Source: CAYUNT01 sp964446285
GTDB lineage: Bacteria; Sumerlaeota; Sumerlaeia; SLMS01; CAYUNT01
Direction of reading: 5' to 3'
Assembly: GCA_964446285.1 (NCBI GenBank)
Contig: CAYUNT010000024.1
Location: forward strand, 1 to 33,960
DNA: 33,960 bases
Each line of letters opens with the position of its first letter. The first letter of the stretch is position 1. Both the position numbers and the translations under genes were made by a program. The notes under the pieces were generated by a model. It was not told the DNA's origin and made no database searches. It saw only the letters and a program-made list of their open reading frames with translations. Shown in pieces: positions 1 to 7,281 of the stretch.

Positions 1-111
1 GATATATGCAATAATCCTAAACCAAAGGGGCACCATGTTCCTGTTGCTCCCGCGAATTTGGCTTTTCCCGCCGCCGGGCTGCCTCTCTTGCACAATGATA
101 AGGAAATGACA

Positions 112-156
112 ATGGGACCAATGGGACCTATAGGACCAATGGGACCTATGGGACAA
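112..156 (+). repeat. Five tandem 9-nt units (ATGGGACCA type)
   Basis: Units read directly are ATGGGACCA (112-120), ATGGGACCT (121-129), ATAGGACCA (130-138), ATGGGACCT (139-147) and ATGGGACAA (148-156). Positions 120-145 are an exact 26-nt inverted match to 274-299, so transcripts of either strand could form a long stem with a loop of about 130 nt. The units are contiguous with no spacers, so this is not a CRISPR array. Confidence 0.85.
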
Positions 157-262
157 GGAGATGGATTGCTGTCATGTGATATTGCATGACGCAATATGTG
201 GGGCCAATATCTCAAGCAGATCGACTATTTGCCAAAGTGTATTCTTTCAGCAATAGTCGCAT

Positions 263-298
263 AGGTCCCATCTGTCCCATTGGTCCTATAGGTCCCAT
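263..298 (-). repeat. Opposite arm: four tandem 9-nt units
   Basis: Plus-strand units are AGGTCCCAT (263-271), CTGTCCCAT (272-280), TGGTCCTAT (281-289) and AGGTCCCAT (290-298). They are the reverse complement of the 112-156 family. The exact 26-nt complementarity is between 274-299 and 120-145. One unit in each arm is degenerate in a different way, so the two arms seem to have diverged slightly after duplication and inversion. Confidence 0.85.
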
Positions 299-380
299 TT
301 CCGCGATCCGCCAGCCAGGATTTAACCAGACATCCGGCGTATCCGGCGCGGCGGTTCCAAAGCCATCTTGTTGTTTTCTA

Positions 381-1481
381 CTAAACTTCCATCACCAGCG
401 GCAGGATGACCGGGAAGCGGGCGGTTTCTTGTTTGAAGAACCGCCGCAATGCGCGTTTGACCGATGACTTCACTACTTCCCATTCCTCGCGCGATTCCTT
501 TTCACATCCGTCATAAGCCTCGACGACGATCTCCTTCGTGCGTTCGAGGAGTTCGCCGCCATCCTCTTCGGTGATGAATCCGCGGCTGAGGATATAGGGT
601 CCCGCGACGATTTCACCCGTGATGTGGTCGATGGCCATGACGACGACCACGATGCCATCCTGGCTGAGGTGCATCCGGTCCCGCAGCACGACATCGCCCA
701 CGTCGCCGACGCCCTTGCCATCTACCAGGACGCGCCCGGCGGGAAGCACCGGGCCGCGGCGCGCCTGGCCGTCGGGATGAATCTCCAGGCTCTGGCCATT
801 TTCCAGCACAAAAATCCTGTCGGGCGAATATCCCATGCCGAGCGCCAGTTCGCGGTGGCGCGCCAGGTGGCGGTATTCGCCGTGGACCGGCACGATATAG
901 CGCGGATCGGTCAGGTTGATGAGATGGCGCATATCGTCGCTGTAAGCGTGTCCCGATACATGCACCATATCGTCATGTTCTGTGAGAATGCGCGCCCCGC
1001 GCCGCGCGAAATGGTTGATCATCCGGTAAATGGCGCGTTCGTTGCCTGGGATCATGCGCGCTGAAAGAATCACCAAGTCGTTTTGTTCGACGGTCACCTG
1101 TTTGTGTCCATCGACGGCCATGCGCATGAGAGCCGAGAGCGGCTCGCCCTGGCTGCCGGTGGTCAGGATAAGCCGCCGCTCGGGCGGGACCGACGAAATC
1201 AGCCGGATATCATCCTGGAACTTGCAGGGTATCTCGATCGCGCCCAGTTCCGCCGCGATGCGGATATTGCGTTCCATATTGAGGCCCGTGACGAACACTG
1301 TGCGCCCGTGGCGCGCGGCCAGGCGCAAAACCGTCTGAATCCGGTGCAGCGACGACGCGAAACAGGCGATGACAACCTGGCGCGGCGCTTCGCGGATCAA
1401 GCGGTCAAGCGCCGGAATTACGGCTCGCTCGGAAGGCGAAACGCCCTGGCGCTCGACGTTGGTCGAGTCGCCGCAGAGCAT
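381..1481 (-). CDS. rnj: Ribonuclease J, C-terminal part (downstream of an in-frame stop)
   Basis: This is the distal two thirds of RNase J, a metallo-beta-lactamase/beta-CASP exo- and endoribonuclease that degrades and matures RNA in the cytoplasm. Visible motifs are DSTN (residues 5-8 of this fragment), FASSLHR (41-47), TTGSQGEP (107-114), HVSGHA (174-179) and PVHGEYRH (198-205), then the conserved C-terminal domain. The ATG at 1481 lies inside the conserved DSTN region, so it is not a natural family start. The frame stays open back to a TAA at 1551-1553, and the 23 codons between still read like RNase J (an YGEEGILMLCGDSTN-type segment). The fragment would lack the zinc-binding HxHxDH motif, so alone it should be inactive. 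It is either half of a broken gene, a product of readthrough, or the result of a base error. Confidence 0.85.
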   Translation of the reverse strand: MLCGDSTNVERQGVSPSERAVIPALDRLIREAPRQVVIACFASSLHRIQTVLRLAARHGRTVFVTGLNMERNIRIAAELGAIEIPCKFQDDIRLISSVPPERRLILTTGSQGEPLSALMRMAVDGHKQVTVEQNDLVILSARMIPGNERAIYRMINHFARRGARILTEHDDMVHVSGHAYSDDMRHLINLTDPRYIVPVHGEYRHLARHRELALGMGYSPDRIFVLENGQSLEIHPDGQARRGPVLPAGRVLVDGKGVGDVGDVVLRDRMHLSQDGIVVVVMAIDHITGEIVAGPYILSRGFITEEDGGELLERTKEIVVEAYDGCEKESREEWEVVKSSVKRALRRFFKQETARFPVILPLVMEV

Positions 1482-1550
1482 CAGAATGCCTTCTTCGCCG
1501 TAGTTGGCCAGGGTGTAGTGGTCTATCAGACTTACAACGGGCTGCGAGGG

Positions 1551-2150
1551 TTAGATTTTATAATCGCCTGTAAGGACGATGAGTCCGCGCGGCGTGCGGA
1601 TGGCGAGCTCAACCGAGTCGATGATCGAATGCGTGACGGCGATTGGTTCGACCTCAAACGGTCCGAGCGGCACCTTTTCGCGCGGTCCGAAAATCTGCCA
1701 GTTGGTAGTGCGGTCCAGGCGATGCTCGCGGACCTTTTCCTTCAGGATGGCGATGGTGAGTTCCGCGCCATAGACCGGCACACCGGGGAACATGGGCAAA
1801 ATATAAGGAAGCGCGCCAACGTGGTCTTCGTGCGCATGCGTAAGAAGAATCGCCAGAAGACGGTCCGCGCGGTCGGCCACATACTGAAGGTCGGGGATGA
1901 CGTAATCGACCCCAAGCATTTCCTCGTCGGGAAACATTTGTCCGCAATCGACAAGCAGGAGGTTTCCGTCATATTCAATGGCATAACAATTCATGCCGAT
2001 TTCGCCGCACCCGCCAAAGGGGATAAATCGGAGAACGCCCGGGGCGGCGGATGGGCCGGCGGATAAGGTGGAAGACAGCGCCTCTGCTTCCTTGGCGGCA
2101 AATCCGGAAGGGTCTGAGAGACTGCTGCTTTCTGAAGTATCCGATGTCAT
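1551..2150 (-). CDS. rnj: Ribonuclease J, N-terminal part, ends at an in-frame TAA
   Basis: This 199-residue fragment carries the start of the metallo-beta-lactamase fold. It has a Ser/Ala-rich leader of about 38 residues, the FIPFGGCGEIGMN signature, VDCGQMFPDEEM, the metal-binding HAHEDH motif (105-110), THSIIDS (173-179) and TGDYK (194-198). It stops right after TGDYKI, where family members continue into the DSTN region. The continuation is present in the same frame downstream (381-1550), so only one codon separates the halves. With that codon read as sense the protein would be 589 residues, close to normal for RNase J plus the short leader. It lies 36 nt after the aldolase-like gene and is probably the last gene of the infC operon. 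No clear Shine-Dalgarno precedes the ATG at 2150. Confidence 0.88.
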   Translation of the reverse strand: MTSDTSESSSLSDPSGFAAKEAEALSSTLSAGPSAAPGVLRFIPFGGCGEIGMNCYAIEYDGNLLLVDCGQMFPDEEMLGVDYVIPDLQYVADRADRLLAILLTHAHEDHVGALPYILPMFPGVPVYGAELTIAILKEKVREHRLDRTTNWQIFGPREKVPLGPFEVEPIAVTHSIIDSVELAIRTPRGLIVLTGDYKI

Positions 2151-2186
2151 GGCAATGTCACCGCGCCAGTTTCAGCGCTCTTGTTG

Positions 2187-3440
2187 TCAGCGCCCAAGCT
2201 GGCGGTCGAGCCGCTGCTGATGATAGCGCAGGCGTTGTTCGGGCGTGAAACGAGAAAAATCGTATTGGCCCTCAGGTGTTCGTGGAAAATCGCCCCCGGC
2301 GGCAGGGGAAGCGGAAGCAGCGGCGGCGTGAGTGGAAGCTGCGGCGGCAGGGCGCGGTGCCTGCGCTTGTCCGGCCGGAATGGCCACCTGAATGGGCGCG
2401 CCTGCGGATGCGCCGCCATAGCTGACCGCCGGATTGGTCAATTCCATATCTTTTTCAAGCGGCAGGCGGGGTTTGATGCCCAGGCGCTGCAAAACGCCGT
2501 GATAGGCGCGCACGGCTTCTTCGGGCGCTATCTGATCGTCCGCGATGCGCCGCAGAAACTCCACAAAGGCCAGCTGGTGTTCGGCGTTGTTGATTTTGCG
2601 GCCAAACAATGCGGCGCGCGCACCGTGCTTTTTCGCCTCCGCCAGCAGTTTGAAGGCGTCGTAAGTCGTTCCGGCGGCGCCGCCCAGAATTCCTGGAACC
2701 AAGTCTGGATCGTAGGCGGCAAGTTCTTCCATGAACTTCGGGCCGTGATAAACGATCTTGAGGAACACAGGCCGTCCGGCGCGCGGCACACCGGCAAGCA
2801 TCCGGGCGATGTGGTCGTTTATGTAGTTGCCCAGTTGCGCCGGATCGACGACGCCCGGCATGTTCGGATCAAACACTTCGAGGAAATGGCGAAACCCCTT
2901 GGCCTCTGCTTCGGCGCGGAAGGCCCGATAGTGTTCGAGCGTTATGCGGTCGCGTTCGGGATCGTTATTGAACGTGCACGAATACAGGCCAAGATTCGCG
3001 CCCAGGCATCGTTCTTCGGGCGCGCACTCGATTTTCCCGCACTGAATATGGTCGATCGTGGCCGTGCGAAAAGGCATCGAGGGATGCTGCGCATAGCGCC
3101 CGCCGCGGACGACATGGATGTCTGTCGTGTCGTTGGCGCGCGCGGCGGGCGTTATGGGCGAATTGTCGAAAAGCCGCTCCTCGATGGCGAGGATTTCGCT
3201 GCTGCTGGCGGACATGAGCATGATGTCCACCAGCCCTTGGCGGACGACCTCGCGCATGAGTTCGCGATACTCGGCCAGACTGCGGAAACGGCCTTCACCG
3301 CCGTGGTATTCCGGCGAACGGCCTGGCGCGGCCAGGCCATAGGCCATATCGGCGTCCTTGGCGTCGGCGAGGATAAAATCCCGGGCCGAAGCCGGATTGG
3401 CGCGCAGATTGGCCAGTTTGCGATCCAGGCTTTTTTCCAT
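2187..3440 (-). CDS. Class I aldolase-like (DeoC/LacD-type) TIM-barrel protein
   Basis: A 417-residue cytoplasmic protein. The start chosen is the ATG at 3440, with GGGGAGG 12 nt upstream; a longer frame from 3506 would overlap rplT. The middle reads like a class I aldolase barrel: LGLYSCTFNND (150-160), HFLEVFDPNMPG (185-196), a possible Schiff-base lysine K228 in PVFLKIVY, a phosphate-loop-like GILGGAAGTT (250-259) and ARAALFGRKIN (274-284). The last 70 or so residues are Ala/Pro-rich linker plus a basic helical end (FTPEQRLRYHQQRLDRQ). The substrate cannot be told. Its place between rplT and RNase J in a translation operon is unusual, and its neighbours give no pathway hint. The family call is from fold-like motifs and memory; the exact function is unknown. 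Confidence 0.6.
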   Translation of the reverse strand: MEKSLDRKLANLRANPASARDFILADAKDADMAYGLAAPGRSPEYHGGEGRFRSLAEYRELMREVVRQGLVDIMLMSASSSEILAIEERLFDNSPITPAARANDTTDIHVVRGGRYAQHPSMPFRTATIDHIQCGKIECAPEERCLGANLGLYSCTFNNDPERDRITLEHYRAFRAEAEAKGFRHFLEVFDPNMPGVVDPAQLGNYINDHIARMLAGVPRAGRPVFLKIVYHGPKFMEELAAYDPDLVPGILGGAAGTTYDAFKLLAEAKKHGARAALFGRKINNAEHQLAFVEFLRRIADDQIAPEEAVRAYHGVLQRLGIKPRLPLEKDMELTNPAVSYGGASAGAPIQVAIPAGQAQAPRPAAAASTHAAAASASPAAGGDFPRTPEGQYDFSRFTPEQRLRYHQQRLDRQLGR

Positions 3441-3486
3441 GAGGCGCGCAAGCCTCCCCGTTCTAAAATGGGCCGCTCTTTTGCGC

Positions 3487-3885
3487 TCAGAGAGGCGCAA
3501 CAACACGCAAGGCCGATTTCTCCGGGGACTTCTTCAGCGCTTCCTTGGCGGCGTCGGTCAACTGCTTGAACGCGGCCTCGTCCTTGACGGCGAGTTCTGC
3601 GAGCATCTTGCGGTCCACTTCGATGCCTGCGATCTTCAGGCCGTTCATGAAGCGCGAGTAGCTGATGCCATGCATGCGGCAAGCGGCGTTGATGCGAACG
3701 ATCCAAAGCCCGCGAAACTCGCGCTTTTTGGCTTTGCGGTCGCGGAAGGCGTATTGGAGAGAACGTTTTACCGTTTCTCTTGCGTTCTGATACAGCCGAT
3801 GGCGGCCGGAAAATGCGCCGCGGGCGGCCTTCAGGACTTTTTTGCGCCGCTGGCGCGATGCGGGATTATTAGTTGCTCTTGGCAT
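3487..3885 (-). CDS. rplT: 50S ribosomal protein bL20
   Basis: A 132-residue bL20, an early-assembly 23S rRNA-binding protein of the large subunit. It starts MPRATNN and contains RQRRKKVLKAARGAF, the basic helix with GRHRLYQNARETVKRSLQYAFRDRKAKKREFR, and LWIVRINAACRMHGISYSRFMNGLK, all diagnostic. The C-terminus runs about a dozen residues past the usual 117-120. AAGGA lies 8 nt upstream of the ATG. In many bacteria bL20 represses the infC-rpmI-rplT transcript by binding its leader. The 144-nt rpmI-rplT spacer and 295-nt infC-rpmI spacer leave room for such a site, but I cannot demonstrate one. Confidence 0.97.
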   Translation of the reverse strand: MPRATNNPASRQRRKKVLKAARGAFSGRHRLYQNARETVKRSLQYAFRDRKAKKREFRGLWIVRINAACRMHGISYSRFMNGLKIAGIEVDRKMLAELAVKDEAAFKQLTDAAKEALKKSPEKSALRVVAPL

Positions 3886-4029
3886 GGTCGTTATCCTTTT
3901 CGGCGAGGGGCGCGGCCCCCCGAAACTTCAACATACGGCTTTCGAGGCCGGGAAAAGGGTGCGCGGGGCTGGGCCAGGATGCCCGGGCGCGTCACCCGCA
4001 ATCCTTGCGGGCTGCCAGAAATTCACTTC

Positions 4030-4227
4030 CTATTTATACGGAATCATCACTCGAATCCGCTTGTAATCGGCCTTGGTAACCTCTGCGGACTGCTCGAGCC
4101 GCCGCTTGGTGTCCGGGCGTTTTTTGGTCAGAATGTGGCGGTGGCCCGCCAAGTGGCGTCTGATTTTGCCCGAGGCGGTTACTGTGAACCGCTTCTTGGC
4201 GGAGGATTTGGTTTTCATCTTTGGCAT
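4030..4227 (-). CDS. rpmI: 50S ribosomal protein bL35
   Basis: A 65-residue bL35, the usual length. Family hallmarks are MPKMKTKSSAKKRF at the start, GKIRRHLAGHRHILTKK in the middle, and a basic RKR/YKRIRVMIPYK-like end. It is a small rRNA-binding protein of the large subunit, encoded between infC and rplT in the classic order. GGAG sits about 11 nt before the ATG. The 295-nt spacer upstream (4228-4522) is unusually long. It contains a perfect 7-bp stem (GCCTGCG 4409-4415 with CGCAGGC 4424-4430, 8-nt loop) that might belong to an autoregulatory leader. Confidence 0.97.
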   Translation of the reverse strand: MPKMKTKSSAKKRFTVTASGKIRRHLAGHRHILTKKRPDTKRRLEQSAEVTKADYKRIRVMIPYK

Positions 4228-4408
4228 CGAACTTCACTCTCCTTCTATGGGGTTCCGTATGCGCGCCGGGCAGAACCCGGATGGCATCCGGAAGAAAATG
4301 GAATGCTGAGAAAAGACGGCCGCTTGGGTTCAACGCTTCCAATCGGTTTGCGGCGGTTTCGCGGGCGGCATTTGCCCCGGTCCGGATTTCGGGCGGCATC
4401 GCTCCCTG

Positions 4409-4430
4409 GCCTGCGGCTGAAAACGCAGGC
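4409..4430 (-). promoter_or_regulatory. Hairpin in the infC-rpmI spacer
   Basis: A perfect 7-bp stem pairs GCCTGCG (4409-4415) with CGCAGGC (4424-4430) around an 8-nt loop. It lies in the 295-nt non-coding gap ahead of rpmI. There is no following U-tract on the minus strand, so it does not look like a terminator. A role in bL20-type control of rpmI-rplT is possible because that operon is autoregulated in other bacteria, but nothing here proves it. Confidence 0.3.
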
Positions 4431-4522
4431 GGCTTGGGCGGGCTAATTGCGCGCTTGTGAATCCGGGAGGCGCGCTTGCGATTGAAGGGTGGCGGCCTGC
4501 AAAGCCGGCTGCTCGCGGCGAT

Positions 4523-5206
4523 TCAGTCTTCGCTTTCATCCGCCGGAGCGGATTCGCGTTCGAGCGCCGGAGCCGCGGGAATAGATAGCGCTTGTCCCTG
4601 ACCGGATGCGGCGGCGCCGACTCCAGCCTCATTGGGGCCTTTGGAGCGCGACGCTCCGGAGGCGGCGGCGGCGGGCGATGCCGATTTTTTCGCGGCATCG
4701 CGCTTGCGCGTGAGAATCAAATGCTGCTGGCGTCCCTGGCGGGTCAGTTGCTGTTCGATTTCGGCGATGTCGCCGAGTTCGGCCAGAACCTGTTCCACGA
4801 GGCGGATGCCCAGCTGCTGCTTTGTGATCTCGCGTCCGCGATACTGGATGGTCAATTTGACCTTGTCTCCCGCATCGAGGAATTCGCGCGCGTGCTTGGT
4901 TTTGACCTTCAGATCGTGCTGATCGATGGTAACGCGCAGTTTGATTTCCTTCAGCGCGGCCTGATGGGCCTTTTTACGGGCCTCGCGCTGGCGGCGCTGC
5001 TGGTCGTAAACCAACTTCTGATAGTCAAAAATGCGGCACACGGGCGGACGAGCGTCCGGCGCCACTTCCACCAGGTCCAGCCCGGCTTCCTGCGCCTTGC
5101 GAACCGCCTGTTCGATCGGGACAATGCCTACCTGCTTGCCTTCCGCATCGACCAGGCGAACCTCGCGCGCGCGAATTTGTTCATTGATTCGGTTCAAGGG
5201 CTTTAT
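4523..5206 (-). CDS. infC: Translation initiation factor IF-3 with extended C-terminus
   Basis: IF-3 binds the 30S subunit, blocks premature 50S joining and checks start-codon pairing. The sequence shows NRINEQIRAREVRLVD at the N-domain, DLVEVAPDARPPVCRIFDYQKLVYDQQRRQREARKK through the linker, and the C-domain motifs IKLRVTIDQHDLKVK and KVKLTIQYRGREITKQQLG. The GTG at 5215-5213 is itself part of the strong GGGAGGTG Shine-Dalgarno. A ribosome on that site would start at ATA (5206-5204), 8 nt after GGAGG. Non-standard starts of this kind are the known autoregulatory device of infC. About 55 residues after the C-domain are Ala/Ser/Pro-rich and acidic, beyond the usual length of about 175. It is the first gene of the minus-strand operon. 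Confidence 0.95.
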   Translation of the reverse strand: MKPLNRINEQIRAREVRLVDAEGKQVGIVPIEQAVRKAQEAGLDLVEVAPDARPPVCRIFDYQKLVYDQQRRQREARKKAHQAALKEIKLRVTIDQHDLKVKTKHAREFLDAGDKVKLTIQYRGREITKQQLGIRLVEQVLAELGDIAEIEQQLTRQGRQQHLILTRKRDAAKKSASPAAAASGASRSKGPNEAGVGAAASGQGQALSIPAAPALERESAPADESED

Positions 5207-5858
5207 GAGTTTCACCTCCCGAAATTGGCGTCCGGCGGCCTGTTTTTCGGCGAGCGCCCGAACGCATACAGAATCCCCGAAGCGAAGCTCAACAAGGCGC
5301 TCGCCTCAGGGATGCAATCCGCTCAAACGTCCATGGAATGTGGACCAGTTGCGGGCAATTCACCCTGAAAACCCATGAAATCAACCACCGGCGGAATTCC
5401 GGGGGCGACCATGGGTGAGAAGCGCCTGGCTTCTGCTTTCATGAGGGCGCTATCAGCGGTCAGCCATTCCGGCCGCCGCTTTAGCATCTTACCTTCCCCA
5501 AAAGCCCGAGAAAGCGTCAAGGGCAATCGACAGCAGGAAGAAAATGGTTTGGGTTCGATTGTCCAAAATGGGTCCGATTTGGCTTGCAGGACCCCAATGC
5601 GATGGGATACGCGAAGTTATTCGGGCAGGCGAAGAATAGCGCCCTTGCAAAGCGGCAACCGCTTGGCAGCGGCGCCGGCGGCATCTCCAGCGGCGGCTGG
5701 GTGCGGGCGTCGGGAAGCGGAGGACCGTGTGTGTCCTCCCTCCTTCTTTCGATCCGCGCGCGCGACGAGCGCGCCTCGCCACGAGCGCCGCGACTCCCGA
5801 TAAGGGCGGCCCAATTCTCGCCAGTATCCCAAACGATATCAAAGCCAGGAGTTCTCTT
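5207..5858. other. Divergent intergenic region between infC and purA
   Basis: About 650 nt with no gene I can support. A plus-strand frame at 5375-5803 and minus-strand frames at 5489-6314 lack family motifs and Shine-Dalgarno sites; they fit open reading by chance in GC-rich DNA. The region must hold promoters for both infC and purA, but I see no clear -35/-10 pair. GGGTCC (5570-5575) and GGACCC (5589-5594) form a 6-bp inverted repeat that could be a protein-binding site. Confidence 0.5.
5213..5220 (-). promoter_or_regulatory. Shine-Dalgarno that decides the infC start
   Basis: The minus strand reads GGGAGGTG at 5220-5213, then AAACTC, then ATA AAG CCC. The only GTG candidate overlaps this site with no spacing, whereas ATA at 5206-5204 has ideal spacing. 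This supports an AUA start for infC. Either choice changes the protein by three residues only. Confidence 0.6.
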
Positions 5859-7160
5859 GTGTCCACACTCGTGCTGGTAGGGTGCCAATGGGGCGATGAA
5901 GGCAAAGGCAAAATCGCCGATTTCCTTTCCGAAGAGGCCGATTGGGTTGCCCGGTATCAGGGCGGCAACAATGCCGGCCATACGGTCATTATCAAGGGCC
6001 AGAAATTCATCCTTCACACCATCCCCTCGGGCATCCTGCATCCGGGCACGCAGTGCCTGATTGGCAACGGCGTTGTGGTGAATCCGCTCGCGCTGGTGAA
6101 AGAAATCGAGGAACTGGAAGCGCGCGGAATCACCGTCGATGGCCGTCTGTGGATCAGCGAGTCGGCGCACCTGATTTTGCCGATTCATCAGTTGCTCGAC
6201 CGTGCGCATGAAGGTCATTCGGGCGCGTTGCGCATCGGCACCACAGGGCGCGGGATCGGCATGGCTTACGCGGATAAGATGCGCCGCCAGGGGCTTCGGG
6301 CGGGCGATTTCCATTCAGAAAACTGCTTTGCGGTTTGCCTGCGGCGGCTGTGTGAATTTTACGCGCCCATCTTCGAGAGCGTTTACCACACCGCCCCGCC
6401 CGATCCGGAGCAAATGGTGGCGGAAATCTGGCCAGCGGCAAAGCGCCTGCGCTCGATGGTGGTCGATGGCCCGACGCTTATTAACGAGGCTGCCGATGCG
6501 GGGAAGAAAATCCTCTGCGAAGGCGCACAGGGCGCGCTGCTCGATATTGATTTCGGCACGTATCCGTTTGTGACTTCCTCAAACCCGACGCCCGGGGGGG
6601 CCTGCACGGGCACGGGCCTGCCGCCTACGCGCATCGACCGCGTGCTTGGCGTTGTGAAGGCATACACGACGCGCGTGGGCGAAGGGCCGTTTCCGACCGA
6701 GCTCCACGGCGATGAGGGGCAAAAACTCCGCGAGGCAGGCTCGGAATACGGCGCAACGACCGGACGCCCCCGCCGCTGCGGATGGTTTGATGCGCCCGCC
6801 GCGCGGCGGTCGATTCAGTTGACCGGTGCGCGCGAACTGGCCGTCATGAAGCTCGATGTGCTCGACATGCTCTCGACGATCCGCGTTTGCACCGCCTACC
6901 GGGCCGATGGGCGCGAATACAACATCATGCCGCTTGATCTTGGCACGCGCGATGCCGCCGTCGATCCAGTCTATGAGGATCATCCCGGCTGGCGAACCCC
7001 AACCACAGGCATCCGCCGCCGCGAGGACCTTCCCGAAGCCGCGATTCGCTATCTGCGCCGCATCGAGGAATTGTGCGGCGCCCGCATCTCGCTCATCAGC
7101 ACCGGGCCAGACCGCGCCGATACGATTCTCTGCCGCGAGGGGTCGTTTTTCTGCAGATAG
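5859..7160 (+). CDS. purA: Adenylosuccinate synthetase
   Basis: A 433-residue PurA, which joins IMP and aspartate using GTP to give adenylosuccinate, the first committed step to AMP. The start is GTG at 5859 with AGGAG 7 nt upstream; longer frames lack family sequence. Motifs include the P-loop-like GDEGKGK (12-18) with catalytic Asp13, the QGGNNAGHT segment with His41, IGTTGRGIG, EGAQGALLDIDFGTYPFVTSSN split by the usual strand, YTTRVGEGPFPTEL, and the ATTGRPRRCGWFD active-site loop. Length and motif order are normal. It is transcribed away from infC and stands alone before the accessory island, so it is probably monocistronic. Confidence 0.97.
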   Translation: MSTLVLVGCQWGDEGKGKIADFLSEEADWVARYQGGNNAGHTVIIKGQKFILHTIPSGILHPGTQCLIGNGVVVNPLALVKEIEELEARGITVDGRLWISESAHLILPIHQLLDRAHEGHSGALRIGTTGRGIGMAYADKMRRQGLRAGDFHSENCFAVCLRRLCEFYAPIFESVYHTAPPDPEQMVAEIWPAAKRLRSMVVDGPTLINEAADAGKKILCEGAQGALLDIDFGTYPFVTSSNPTPGGACTGTGLPPTRIDRVLGVVKAYTTRVGEGPFPTELHGDEGQKLREAGSEYGATTGRPRRCGWFDAPAARRSIQLTGARELAVMKLDVLDMLSTIRVCTAYRADGREYNIMPLDLGTRDAAVDPVYEDHPGWRTPTTGIRRREDLPEAAIRYLRRIEELCGARISLISTGPDRADTILCREGSFFCR

Positions 7161-7224
7161 TTGTGGGTTGTGAGTTGTGGGTTGTGAGAGAAGAAGTGGG
7201 CAGTGGGCAGTGGCCAGTGGCCAG
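7161..7224 (+). repeat. Two tandem heptamer repeat blocks after purA
   Basis: Directly after the purA stop come TTGTGGG, TTGTGAG, TTGTGGG, TTGTGAG (7161-7188). After 8 nt follow TGGGCAG, TGGGCAG, TGGCCAG, TGGCCAG (7197-7224). Both blocks have a strict 7-nt period but different sequences. This resembles the short tandemly repeated repetitive (STRR) heptamers described in cyanobacteria. That likeness is in form only, with no claim of relation. Confidence 0.8.
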
Positions 7225-7281
7225 TGATGGGTCCTTTTCCGAGCCTGTTCGCGGGCGGAGATCCAATTTCTTTTTTCTCCC

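Larger units (their letters stand above)
1..380. other. Gene-free region with inverted nonamer-repeat arms
   Basis: No convincing gene is seen here; the short plus-strand frame at 186-467 runs into the RNase J 3' end and is largely made of repeat. The stretch holds two tandem-repeat arms in opposite orientation (112-156 and 263-298). A small inverted repeat lies between them: ATATTGC at 179-185, loop ATGAC, GCAATAT at 191-197. It is downstream of the minus-strand RNase J, so the folded arms could act as a 3' barrier or mRNA-end structure, which is inference. No T-run typical of an intrinsic terminator was found. Confidence 0.6.

Noticed and set aside
112..298. A CRISPR array
   Set aside because: The 9-nt units are contiguous, have no spacers, and the second block is inverted; no cas genes are near.
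5375..5803. A 142-codon plus-strand frame upstream of purA
   Set aside because: No Shine-Dalgarno, no recognisable domain and low-complexity basic composition; it is likely non-coding leader sequence.
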